Source: Paludibacteraceae bacterium
GTDB taxonomy: Bacteria; Bacteroidota; Bacteroidia; Bacteroidales; Paludibacteraceae
DNA length: 44,173 bases
Direction of reading: 5' to 3'
NCBI GenBank assembly: GCA_017553575.1
Contig: JAFZKQ010000026.1
Span: 1 to 44,173 of the forward strand
This document shows positions 1 through 7,556 of the stretch, piece by piece; the stretch's first letter is position 1; each line of letters opens with the position of its first letter. The translations under genes and the position numbers were made by a program. The notes under the pieces were generated by a model, which was not told the origin of the DNA, made no database searches, and saw only the letters and a program-made list of their open reading frames with translations.

Positions 1-35
1 CTGCAATAGATACACCCACTAGGTGTCCATCTAAA

Positions 36-293
36 ATGAAAATCACCATCGAAGAATCAACAGATGGCAATTCTTTAAACGTTGAATTTCACGCATTCTT
101 ATTGAGAAAGATAGTAGAGTTGGCTTTTGAATTATTTTTCTTTTTGTTTTCCTTGTATTCTCTCGTGAATATGAAGTATATTTTTGCTGGCACTGCATTT
201 TTTATGGCAATTTTCCCCATGCTCGCATTTCATCTAGAGCAATTCATAGAAACCCGTCATGTCATTTCTGACTTGAAGACTCTCTGTAAATGA
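36..293 (+). CDS. Hypothetical small membrane protein, possibly 5'-truncated by window edge
   Basis: An 85-residue protein with two hydrophobic stretches (about residues 27-46 and 50-66) rich in Phe and Leu, so probably an integral membrane protein with a short charged C-terminus. I do not recognise a family. The reading frame stays open upstream of the first ATG to the left edge of the window with no stop codon, so this may be only the C-terminal part of a longer gene. Base composition is AT-rich, like the genes that follow. No function is proposed. Confidence 0.45.
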   Translation: MKITIEESTDGNSLNVEFHAFLLRKIVELAFELFFFLFSLYSLVNMKYIFAGTAFFMAIFPMLAFHLEQFIETRHVISDLKTLCK

Positions 294-334
294 AATGTTT
301 TTAGACATAATAAAATCAGGTGCTTGTGCCTTCA

Positions 335-375
335 TTCTTGTTACCCACAAAGGCGAACCCATGCCTGCCCATGTC
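335..375 (+). repeat. Dispersed intergenic repeat, copy A
   Basis: This stretch between two small genes shares two motifs with later gaps. Its first 18 bases (335-352) recur exactly at 2787-2804. Positions 346-375 match 3829-3858 at 26 of 30 bases. The copies always lie between the small accessory genes, so they look like pieces of a decayed longer repeat or a recombination site. What the repeat does is unknown. Confidence 0.6.
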
Positions 376-453
376 GAACACTCGCAAATTTCTCTGGTTG
401 TAACCTCGTTTTGAATTTTCTAACATCGTAGAAAACAGACTTTTATTATAAAT

Positions 454-999
454 ATGCAAAACAGAATCCATAAAATATGTGTTATCAGTTTCTTGATGTT
501 CCTACTTTCTTCGTGTGGAACAGTAGATAAGCATGTGTTTTCGCTATATAATTCAATCGGATATGTTTCAGATAGTTACCTGATGATTGATAATTGTCTG
601 CATTCTTATGTTTATGTGAGACAAGTACATGTCCAAAAAATTAATGAATATTATCTTGGTGAATTCGAAGAAAAGGGAGACACTCTTTTCCTTCTTGTTG
701 ATATAATTTATGACAATGTTGACACAATGAAGATAGATTGTCCATTCAATATGACGTCTGATGTGGATTTTTGCGCAAATAAATTTGTGTTTTTAAGGGA
801 AAAAAGTGGACTGAAAAATATCACAGAAGAGTATTGGCATCCAACAAATTCCAAATCAAAAAACGAAGCCGAATTATTTTTGAAGAAACAAAAAATAGGA
901 TTAAACAAAAAAGACAAGAAAGTAATACGTTATTTCGACAGTCCCAAAAATTACTTTCGCAATCTGGAAAAAGTGTCGGAACAATTAAATAAAAACTAG
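454..999 (+). CDS. Hypothetical lipoprotein
   Basis: A 181-residue protein with a basic start, a hydrophobic core and a clear lipobox (LLSSC, Cys about residue 21). It is therefore exported and lipid-anchored by the signal peptidase II route. The mature part is polar and lysine-rich at its C-terminus, and no domain is recognised. Residues after the Cys (GTVDKH) lack the acidic surface-export signal known in Bacteroides, so a periplasmic face is more likely (inference). It belongs to an AT-rich tandem of small exported proteins on the same strand, separated by gaps of 100-300 bases that hold gene relics. Confidence 0.75.
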   Translation: MQNRIHKICVISFLMFLLSSCGTVDKHVFSLYNSIGYVSDSYLMIDNCLHSYVYVRQVHVQKINEYYLGEFEEKGDTLFLLVDIIYDNVDTMKIDCPFNMTSDVDFCANKFVFLREKSGLKNITEEYWHPTNSKSKNEAELFLKKQKIGLNKKDKKVIRYFDSPKNYFRNLEKVSEQLNKN

Positions 1000-1153
1000 G
1001 ATTGATTTTGAATCTTATTTGTAGGAGAAAGCAAAATCTTTTTCGTTTTATCCATGTACCTTTACGGTTCAAAACAAATATCACCGCATGATGATTTGCC
1101 TCAAAGGATGCGAATGATTTGATTTATAGTAAATTTCTAAAAACAGTAGGAAG

Positions 1154-1675
1154 ATGAAATGCATTATATTCACATTGTTTTTTCTGCTTTCTTTCAATTA
1201 CTCTTATTCTAAGGAGTATATTATATTTAACGTGTCTATTTATCCCAAAAATAATTATCTTATAGATTTTCTGTGTGTAAAGGATAGTGGTGATTGTATC
1301 CCTATTAAAAATATAAATGACATAGAGGAATTAATTGACTGGTTCAAAAACAATACTTTTATAATGGCAGATTGTGAGCAGATTGATGATTATTGTCGGA
1401 ATCAAAAGAAAAAGGACAAAGCACTTGCGGATAGTCTCATAGAAGGAGTAGCCCTAGATTATGAGTTAAGAGATAAATTTGAATTTAAGGTTTTTTATCT
1501 ATATGACAAATTCGCAATGAAAATAAATGTGGCAGTAATTAATTCGGATTTTCTTAAGGCGACAGATGTTGGAACTACTTCCATCGGTATTGATTCTGAT
1601 TACTTTCTCATTCCTTATAAATTCAAATATGTGAGAAATTTTTGGGGTGCAGTGGAATCTTTATTTTGCAAATGA
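1154..1675 (+). CDS. Hypothetical secreted protein
   Basis: A 173-residue protein with an N-terminal signal peptide (hydrophobic residues about 4-16, ending near YSYSK) and no lipobox cysteine, so it is probably periplasmic or secreted. The mature region contains scattered Cys and many Asp/Lys residues, and no family is recognised. After its TGA stop the same frame stays open for another 42 codons (see the remnant at 1676-1992). The gene may therefore be a shortened version of a longer ancestor, or may simply abut an unrelated relic. Confidence 0.7.
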   Translation: MKCIIFTLFFLLSFNYSYSKEYIIFNVSIYPKNNYLIDFLCVKDSGDCIPIKNINDIEELIDWFKNNTFIMADCEQIDDYCRNQKKKDKALADSLIEGVALDYELRDKFEFKVFYLYDKFAMKINVAVINSDFLKATDVGTTSIGIDSDYFLIPYKFKYVRNFWGAVESLFCK

Positions 1676-1992
1676 GCAATTGCGAATCTGTTTGAGAAGG
1701 ATGCCATGCCCCTATGCGTCGTGTTTCGTGAAGTATCTTTCTGTAAAATCTTCGTGGAGGAAATATCCAATGGCTGGACATCCTCTAATAACTTCAAATT
1801 ATAGTCGATAGTATAGCGCATATGCATCTATATACATACTATAACGATGAAATACCGGAATCAATACTGATGAAAGATTCTGTATTGCAGAGAAAAGTTT
1901 ATGAGTGGTTATTTAACAATACGTATACCACGAAAGATGACATTCAAGGCAAACGGATATTTGGAACGGCTGTCGTGTTGTCTGGAGAGTGA
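1676..1992 (+). pseudogene. Frameshifted gene remnant
   Basis: Directly after the stop at 1675 the same frame reads on for 42 protein-like codons (containing FEKDAMPLCVVFREV) to a TAG at about 1802. An overlapping frame, open from about 1792, then continues to a TGA at 1992 and includes a 56-residue ATG-initiated piece from 1822 (containing VYEWLFNNTYTTKDDIQGKR). Both parts have amino-acid usage like real proteins. The simplest reading is one gene broken by a frameshift near 1790-1800. Neither part is recognised. It could instead be two unrelated relics. Confidence 0.45.
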
Positions 1993-2052
1993 TATTTTGC
2001 TGAAAAACATTGGAATTTTTTTTAGAGTAAGCCAAAATCAAAAAAAGGGAAG

Positions 2053-2742
2053 ATGAGGTTTTTTATAATTATACTTTATCTGTTGTTGGTGGGATGTGTC
2101 AATGACAAATCATACTATATAAATGGAGTTTATATGGATAGTACAGATTTTTATTCTCAAAAAAGAACTGGAGATTATGTCATCTATAAAAACAAAATGA
2201 GAAGAGAGTCAGGAACTCTATTGAAAAGTAAAAATATTGGTTATTCATATTTCTACGATTCATTAGGTCACGTGGATTCTGTTTATCATTATATCCTCTT
2301 TCATAAAGATTCTATATGTATGGGTTATTGGGGAGAAAATAGTGATTATGATGATACAGAGAACAAAATGTCATATGTGAATCAAGTTTGGGTGTTTAAG
2401 AAAGGAGAAAGACATGATATAGATAGTGCAAACAGCACTTTTTACCGATCCTATTTAAAGGAGGATACAGTAAATTATGGAGATTCTGTTTTTTTATATA
2501 CTCAGCTCCCATGCGTTTTTTACAATGACAAACAAGATTCTCTTTGTTATTTGTTTTCTTATACCGTGCCTGAATTTAATGGTAAGGAAAAAATTCAAAA
2601 AAGAGCAACTCCTTATTCGGTATTTAAATACAAGCCGAAACAAAAAGGGAAAATAGAAATCCGATTTTCTATTACAGAACTTAATTATACTAAGTCTCAG
2701 AATATAAGTTATTTTGGCTACGAGAATGTGGTTGTCAAATAA
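2053..2742 (+). CDS. Hypothetical lipoprotein
   Basis: A 229-residue protein with a type II signal peptide and a clean lipobox (LLVGC, Cys about residue 15). The mature part is Tyr-, Asp- and Ser-rich, with many short stretches likely to form beta strands, and no known domain. A DSLG-type motif (YDSLGHVDS) resembles loop sequences common in Bacteroidales envelope proteins of unknown role. It lies in the AT-rich accessory island. Its own downstream gap holds repeat copy 2787-2804 and a signal-peptide stub. Confidence 0.72.
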   Translation: MRFFIIILYLLLVGCVNDKSYYINGVYMDSTDFYSQKRTGDYVIYKNKMRRESGTLLKSKNIGYSYFYDSLGHVDSVYHYILFHKDSICMGYWGENSDYDDTENKMSYVNQVWVFKKGERHDIDSANSTFYRSYLKEDTVNYGDSVFLYTQLPCVFYNDKQDSLCYLFSYTVPEFNGKEKIQKRATPYSVFKYKPKQKGKIEIRFSITELNYTKSQNISYFGYENVVVK

Positions 2743-2786
2743 TTGATTTGCTTCCATCGTGATGGTTAAAATAATTTTGCTTGGTG

Positions 2787-2804
2787 TTCTTGTTACCCAC
2801 AAAG
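2787..2804 (+). repeat. Dispersed intergenic repeat, short copy
   Basis: Eighteen bases identical to 335-352, again in the gap after a small lipoprotein gene and just before a stub beginning with a signal peptide. The similarity does not extend far on the right, so this is a truncated copy. Confidence 0.55.
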
Positions 2805-2815
2805 CATAAAAGAAA

Positions 2816-2887
2816 ATGAAAAAGATTATATTTGTTATCATGGTTTTTGTGAATTCAAATTTAGGATTATCCATAGCCATACGTTAA
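2816..2887 (+). pseudogene. Signal-peptide stub of a lost exported protein
   Basis: A 23-codon reading frame starts with ATG, two Lys codons and a hydrophobic run, then stops. It has the look of an intact signal peptide with no mature protein behind it. It lies between a repeat copy and the next gene. It is most likely the 5' relic of a deleted gene, though a genuine micropeptide cannot be excluded. Confidence 0.35.
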
Positions 2888-2910
2888 GAAGAGAAGAGAA
2901 AAAAGTAGAT

Positions 2911-3780
2911 ATGGGGACGTTCCTACTAAATGACGAAAACACGAGGTGTAGCTATCAATCATCCTTCTATTTGGTGATTGTTAATAGTTTGATAATTTCA
3001 GTTACGATTTCATTGATGTGTTATGTCGAATTGGCTTTCCACATGGATTATGTCATGTTGGCTAAATGTATTTTGATGTCTTTGTTTCTCTTTTATATTT
3101 TGCTGTCATCCGGATTGAAGGAAGTAAAGTTAGGAGCCGATGGTGTTGAAATATTCTATTATCTGCGCCCTTTTGCCAAGAAATATAGCTATCGCTATGA
3201 GGATGTCAAGAAAGTATATCATGAATGTGCAGCTTCTGCTGGAGCATTTCCATTATTTGTTATAACGACCAATCGGAATCATCCCTTTCTTTTCTTTAGA
3301 AAAAAATATTTGTTTTTTATAAATAAAGAAGAACACCAAGCTAAAAGTATAATTACAAATTTCAAGGAAAAAGGCGTTAATATTGTTTTGAAGGGGCATA
3401 GTGACACATTGAAGTGTCTTGATACGGAAGAGGGGCCCATAGAACAGTCGGAAGCAATATATTTTGCCACAGAAGCCATCATGGAACAAAACAAGACCGC
3501 AAAATGGACGGTTGAAAAATTAATTGAAAAAGGCTTGGATGAAAGGAATGCAAATCTGGTTATAGATGAAATCATGCCATCCGATTTAAGGGAAAAGGAA
3601 AGACGGAAAGAATCGAACAAGAACATTTGTATTGGACTAATAGTCTTAGTTGCTGATTCTGTTCTTCTTTTCCTCTCATTGAAATTTCGCATCAATAGTT
3701 ATGTTCTCTTGGCATTGCTTTGTATTTTTGGAATCCGATGGGTGGTAAAAGGAGTATTAATTAGATACTCGAAAATCTGA
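2911..3780 (+). CDS. Hypothetical membrane protein with four predicted membrane segments
   Basis: A 289-residue protein. Two hydrophobic segments lie near residues 21-43 and 48-68. A soluble middle part (about 70-230) follows, then two C-terminal hydrophobic segments (about 235-255 and 260-283). The middle part begins with a strand-rich stretch reading like 'VKLGADGVEIFYYLRPF', reminiscent of bacterial PH-like membrane proteins, then a charged helical part with a UBA-like 'VEKLIEKGLDERNANLVI' segment. Both resemblances are by eye only. The gene is longer than its neighbours and lacks a cleavable signal peptide. Function is unknown. Confidence 0.65.
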   Translation: MGTFLLNDENTRCSYQSSFYLVIVNSLIISVTISLMCYVELAFHMDYVMLAKCILMSLFLFYILLSSGLKEVKLGADGVEIFYYLRPFAKKYSYRYEDVKKVYHECAASAGAFPLFVITTNRNHPFLFFRKKYLFFINKEEHQAKSIITNFKEKGVNIVLKGHSDTLKCLDTEEGPIEQSEAIYFATEAIMEQNKTAKWTVEKLIEKGLDERNANLVIDEIMPSDLREKERRKESNKNICIGLIVLVADSVLLFLSLKFRINSYVLLALLCIFGIRWVVKGVLIRYSKI

Positions 3781-3828
3781 GGTTGTACGGCGAGGGACAA
3801 AGTCTCTACATAATAAAAGGGAAGGGGG

Positions 3829-3858
3829 CACAAAGGCGAAGCCAAGCCTGCTCGTGTC
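3829..3858 (+). repeat. Dispersed intergenic repeat, copy B
   Basis: Thirty bases matching 346-375 with four mismatches (positions 13, 16, 24 and 26 of the motif). It is again located after an accessory gene and before a signal-peptide stub (3934-4035). In both copies one frame starts TKA-[N/K]-P-[C/S]-L, so the repeat may descend from coding sequence. Confidence 0.55.
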
Positions 3859-3933
3859 ACGCCTCGTGGATCATCTCCTACAAGCCAGAATTGTAAACAA
3901 AATAAGGCATGTTTTGATAATTGAAACGAAAAA

Positions 3934-4035
3934 ATGAACAAGAAGTTTTTAGTAATATTGCTATTCTTATACTATTCGTTGTCCTCAGCTGTGTTTAGTC
4001 AAGTCCTGATTGATAAAGAAGTCAAGATGGTGTAA
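3934..4035 (+). pseudogene. Signal-peptide stub of a lost exported protein
   Basis: A 33-codon frame with a textbook signal peptide (MNKKFLVILLF, then a cleavage-like AVFSQ) followed by only about eleven residues and a TAA. The likeliest explanation is the 5' end of an exported-protein gene whose remainder has been deleted, as at 2816-2887. A short secreted peptide is the alternative. Confidence 0.4.
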
Positions 4036-4126
4036 AATCCATTTATGAAGGAGCAATGTCATAATTGAGGAGTTTTCATGAAGCAATGTGTATTTTCACA
4101 AAAACGATAACCACTCCATCTTGGTC

Positions 4127-4690
4127 ATGAGAAAAATTATATCAGTTCTATTTTTTATTACAATATTCTCTTCTTCATGTGTTGATTTGAGGATGTTTTG
4201 TGGAGGTTCATTTTGCCTCACAAGGAATTATGACTTTAGCATAAGCTCATTAGATTTAGTGAAACAAATAAAAGAAATTAAATCAAAAGACAAACACTAT
4301 GATGTGGTGCGATACAATGATTCAATTAAAGCTTTCCTTTCTATTGATTCATATGACACTATAACATATAACACTAATGGGAATCCTCATAGAATAGACT
4401 ATGACTTTAATGTGTATGATTCTATTCGCAAATGCATTGTTGCCTGCACCATTAATTTAGGGGAAAGTGGTGATGGTTTTGATGAAGGAACAATTCATGT
4501 ATATGCTTTTGCCTTCCCTGAATTCGTCAATCATTCTGATTGTGGATTATATATAGGGGATAGTTTATCATATATTAAGTATCGTTTAGTTGCTTATGAT
4601 ATTAGGAAAGAAACAGACGAACAATCTGTTATAATAGAAAGCATTGAGAGTTTCTTTAAAGAAATAGGAAGTTTTGAGATTTCTTATTGA
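4127..4690 (+). CDS. Hypothetical lipoprotein
   Basis: The frame is open from an ATG at 4088, but the first 13 residues are polar. The ATG at 4127 begins a proper signal peptide (MRKIISVLFFITIF) with lipobox SSSC, so that start is preferred and gives 187 residues. The mature protein has several Cys, Asp and Tyr residues and a Gly/Glu-rich stretch (LGESGDGFDEGTIHVY). No domain is recognised. It lies within the AT-rich tandem of small exported proteins. Coding-like sequence in another frame begins at its stop codon (4689-4811). Confidence 0.7.
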   Translation: MRKIISVLFFITIFSSSCVDLRMFCGGSFCLTRNYDFSISSLDLVKQIKEIKSKDKHYDVVRYNDSIKAFLSIDSYDTITYNTNGNPHRIDYDFNVYDSIRKCIVACTINLGESGDGFDEGTIHVYAFAFPEFVNHSDCGLYIGDSLSYIKYRLVAYDIRKETDEQSVIIESIESFFKEIGSFEISY

Positions 4691-4811
4691 GAATAAGAAG
4701 GAAGACGGAATAAATGGATTCAGACGCAAATGGGTGTCGAATGAGAATGATGATGCTGAACACAAAGACTATGTTTCTATGAAAAGAAGATTCTTTCAGT
4801 TTGAAAATTAA
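4689..4811 (+). pseudogene. C-terminal gene fragment in a shifted frame
   Basis: Starting over the stop codon of the preceding lipoprotein, a different frame reads about 40 plausible residues (including GFRRKWVSNENDDAEHKDY) to a TAA at 4811, without a start codon. It is either the end of a longer version of the upstream gene, cut off by a frameshift, or the tail of a deleted neighbour. The assignment is by amino-acid composition only. Confidence 0.35.
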
Positions 4812-4855
4812 AAAAAGAAATACAAAGTAAATGCAATAAAAGCCATTACCAGATC

Positions 4856-5518
4856 ATGATAAGAGTCTCAAAAATACACTTAAGAAAAGTAACAAGTAAA
4901 CTTGTTGCCCTCTTGCTTATGGGACTATACATTATATCTTGCGTCCAAATTAATGAAGAAAACAGAGAGGAAATACGTATTAGATTTTTTAAAAAGACAT
5001 ATTATGAACATGACTCAATCGAAAACGAAACATTGTATTCAATAAAAATGTCCCATACACATAATAACAGAATTAGAATAGACACATACTATTTTCTGCC
5101 TTCGGGAAAGTACAATGGTAAAGATGTGTTTTTATATCGTGTGCACGAAGATACTCTTTTTAGATGCAAAGGATTAAAAGATTCACTTGGTGAGCCCTAT
5201 TTAGTAAAGCGGCAAAATGACACCATATATGCAAAAGGTATATTCTATGATAGCATAACGACATATGAAGGAAGCGAATGTTGTATATCTGACAAGAACC
5301 AGCACATTGTTTTATATAAATACAAAGAGAATCCTTTGTGCATAGATTGTGTTTCTGAATATTTGTATTATGATTCGAATTTCATGCTATACAAAAGCGA
5401 GTACATCTGTGGCTATGACTTGCCATATGTTGAATGCGTAACAGATAGCGTCCCTTCATATATAAGATGTTTTGCGGACTCTTTGAATGTAGAGTCTTTA
5501 TTCTGTGGGGATTTATAA
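4856..5518 (+). CDS. Hypothetical lipoprotein
   Basis: A 220-residue protein whose basic N-terminus (MIRVSKIHLRKVTSK) is followed by a hydrophobic core and lipobox YIISC (Cys about residue 29), so it is predicted to be lipid-anchored. The mature part is rich in Tyr, Asp, Ser and Cys (at least nine Cys), which is unusual for a periplasmic protein and suggests disulfide bonds. A repeated 'D-[ST]-[IL]' pattern is common to its neighbours. No family is recognised. Its stop is 128 bases before the next gene. Confidence 0.7.
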   Translation: MIRVSKIHLRKVTSKLVALLLMGLYIISCVQINEENREEIRIRFFKKTYYEHDSIENETLYSIKMSHTHNNRIRIDTYYFLPSGKYNGKDVFLYRVHEDTLFRCKGLKDSLGEPYLVKRQNDTIYAKGIFYDSITTYEGSECCISDKNQHIVLYKYKENPLCIDCVSEYLYYDSNFMLYKSEYICGYDLPYVECVTDSVPSYIRCFADSLNVESLFCGDL

Positions 5519-5646
5519 TGGGCAAACCAATTCGGAAAATGAAACAGAAAAGAGTATTGAAGTTGTTGTCTCCTTTTCTTCGTGGACGGGTCAAGTTCAA
5601 GTAGACAATAATGATTATTGTATTTGGAAAAATGTTACGATAGCAA

Positions 5647-6135
5647 ATGAGGAATATTTTGATCATATTTTTTATGTCGATAACCTTCGTCTCTTGTTCT
5701 ATTTATTCGGCAGTCGGTGGTGAAATTCCAAGCAAAGAGGAAGATTATTATGTCACGGAGATACCTGAGGAGGTTCGTGATAGTAGTCGTGAAGATAAGC
5801 CAGAAACAAGCATGGCAGATGATTGTTTTTATAATGAACATGTCAAATATAATCCTATACTTGAAAATGCTTGCTCAGACGACCAACGGTTATATGTCTT
5901 TTTCAACTTATATGCAGATACGATAATTGATGATACGATAAAGATAAAGAAAATAGAGATTGACGAAATCATGGATAAGGATAGGAACGTAGTAGATCGA
6001 AAAGATTGTGAAGACTATTTTTTGTCTCAGTTGTATCAGAAAACCTATGTGTACAAATGTTATGTTAAAGGGTTTAAATTGGAGTGTAGAGCAATAAAAA
6101 GGCCAGGTGATGGGAAACAAGAAAATGGTAATTAA
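5647..6135 (+). CDS. Hypothetical lipoprotein
   Basis: A 162-residue protein with a short type II signal peptide and lipobox FVSC (Cys about residue 17). The mature part opens with an acidic linker (EIPSKEEDYYVTEIPEE) and carries several Cys. No domain is recognised. Its last 29 bases overlap the proposed start of the next gene (6107), which suggests the two are translated together. Like its neighbours, it uses AT-rich codons (AAA, ATA, GAT) unlike the housekeeping genes further right. Confidence 0.68.
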   Translation: MRNILIIFFMSITFVSCSIYSAVGGEIPSKEEDYYVTEIPEEVRDSSREDKPETSMADDCFYNEHVKYNPILENACSDDQRLYVFFNLYADTIIDDTIKIKKIEIDEIMDKDRNVVDRKDCEDYFLSQLYQKTYVYKCYVKGFKLECRAIKRPGDGKQENGN

Positions 6136-6985
6136 TTTGAAAATGATGATAGGAAAGACAAGTCAATTGCTTTTAAAGCAAGCGGTTCTATTCTCTTCTC
6201 TATTGTTTCTCTCTCCTCAATCTTATGCGGAGACATGGCTCGACTGCTATGATTTTGACCTGTGGAATAAACAATTGGACTTGAAGGTCGTCTTAGATGA
6301 TTTCTTGATTAAGAATGACACTGAATCCTATTATCTTATACCTTACGCTCAAGATACGAGCCGTTCATTTTGTTTTTATGAATCAGAGTATTTTATGTAC
6401 TCGCTAATGATGGCTCTCGATTTTGACAATGCGTTTGCTTACTCTGAATTAGATAGGCTTTTGACTGATTTCTACGATAATAACAATTTAGGGAAGGGCG
6501 ACTTTTCAAATCGTCTTTCCTCCTTTTTTAAAGGGCGAGGACAAATCCCATTTCAGGTAACTATAGCCAACTGTGACATTCCTGATGTTGTGCGAGCTAC
6601 TGATCTTATGGACAAGCAGGTGCTTTGCGAGGGACTTTTTACAAACAAGTATTTGTTGGAAATAATACAGAAAGGCAATTCTCTTTGTTATTACTCGTTG
6701 TCGGATACGTTAAAAAAGTATTGTGATCCATTATATAATGGCAAGCGTGATTATTGGAATGATTGCAACGGGAGCAAAATGGTTTTCTATACCATATATC
6801 ATATCGATAAAAACAATTCATCGGATGGCTATTATGCTTTGTTTCGCCTAATTTATGATTTTTATGACTATAAAGAAAAGAGGATTAGTGAGAACGCAGC
6901 ACAGCTATTGCTATATCTTTTGAGAGAATCGGCATGTATGGGAAACGAAGAGGCTAAAAATTACTATAGGATGTTTGTTCCTTGA
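6107..6985 (+). CDS. Hypothetical secreted protein, possible Sel1-like tail
   Basis: Up to 292 residues. The first ATG overlaps the previous gene. Later Met codons (at about 6125 and 6143) would also leave the signal peptide intact (hydrophobic core ending PQSYA, then ETWLD), so the exact start is uncertain. The mature protein is rich in Asp, Tyr and Phe with many Cys. Its end (RESACMGNEEAKNYYRMF) resembles the last helix of a Sel1-type repeat, which suggests a helical-repeat fold, but one weak match is not proof. Function is unknown. It closes the left accessory island. Confidence 0.65.
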   Translation: MMGNKKMVINLKMMIGKTSQLLLKQAVLFSSLLFLSPQSYAETWLDCYDFDLWNKQLDLKVVLDDFLIKNDTESYYLIPYAQDTSRSFCFYESEYFMYSLMMALDFDNAFAYSELDRLLTDFYDNNNLGKGDFSNRLSSFFKGRGQIPFQVTIANCDIPDVVRATDLMDKQVLCEGLFTNKYLLEIIQKGNSLCYYSLSDTLKKYCDPLYNGKRDYWNDCNGSKMVFYTIYHIDKNNSSDGYYALFRLIYDFYDYKEKRISENAAQLLLYLLRESACMGNEEAKNYYRMFVP

Positions 6986-7330
6986 CTTTCGGATCTCGGG
7001 GAAAAGAAGTGTCTTCGAAAATTGTTTTTATAAAAATGTAAGAATTTGCATTTGCTTTGATATTGACGAATTGTTTTATGAAAAAGCAATTGAGTGGATT
7101 GCTAGACACGAAAGTAAAAATTAGCACTCTTCCTCATGGAAATGCTTAACAGCTTCCGCAATGCCTTATAAATCTATGCTTAACCGAATTCATTGCACAA
7201 AAAAAATTCTTTTATGCTGATTTTCAATTTCTTTATTTCTATATTTGCAGACTGAAAAAAGTATTGTGTTGTAATTCGCCCGGTGTACTTTGTTTTAAAG
7301 TAGGGCTTTTTAGAATATAATTAGTGAGTT
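6986..7330 (+). other. Non-coding gap with a short relic
   Basis: 345 bases without a credible gene. It contains a 23-codon open frame (7078-7149) starting MKKQLSG with no further features, probably a relic. A good promoter -7 box lies towards the right end, reported separately. It marks the change from AT-rich accessory sequence to more balanced base composition. Confidence 0.5.
7240..7247 (+). promoter_or_regulatory. Predicted Bacteroidota promoter -7 box
   Basis: TATATTTG fits the TAnnTTTG -7 consensus of Bacteroidota sigma-ABfr promoters. It lies about 84 bases before the small lipoprotein gene at 7331. No matching TTTG is seen 19-21 bases upstream, so it is a weak prediction. Confidence 0.4.
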
Positions 7331-7519
7331 ATGGTTAGATTTTTAATCTTATTGCCCCTTGTAGGCTTTTTGTTTTCTTGTAGTGACAGTAAGGATTGTG
7401 AGTGTACACGCACGGATGTCAAGAATGGAGAACAACCGGGTAGTAAAGTGGAAGTTTATGATTACGACGGTTCTTGTGACGAAATGAATGAGAAGGATGT
7501 TGAGTGTAAGGAGATTTGA
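7331..7519 (+). CDS. Small cysteine-rich lipoprotein
   Basis: A 62-residue precursor with lipobox LFSC (Cys about residue 17). The mature peptide of about 46 residues has four further Cys in a spaced pattern (CECTRTD near the start, then GSC and VEC), plus acidic residues. The S-D after the lipid Cys partly resembles the surface-export signal of Bacteroides lipoproteins. It lies 37 bases before a MauE-thioredoxin fusion, so its cysteines could be substrates or partners of that redox protein (inference). No family is recognised. Confidence 0.65.
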   Translation: MVRFLILLPLVGFLFSCSDSKDCECTRTDVKNGEQPGSKVEVYDYDGSCDEMNEKDVECKEI

Positions 7520-7556
7520 TTTCGTTAGATAGTCGTTGAATTTGTTTTATCCTGTT

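Noticed and set aside
5505..5723. A GTG-started 72-residue frame between two lipoprotein genes
   Set aside because: It overlaps the end of one gene and the start of the next, has no signal peptide or family, and needs a GTG start. It may be a relic but I could not support it.
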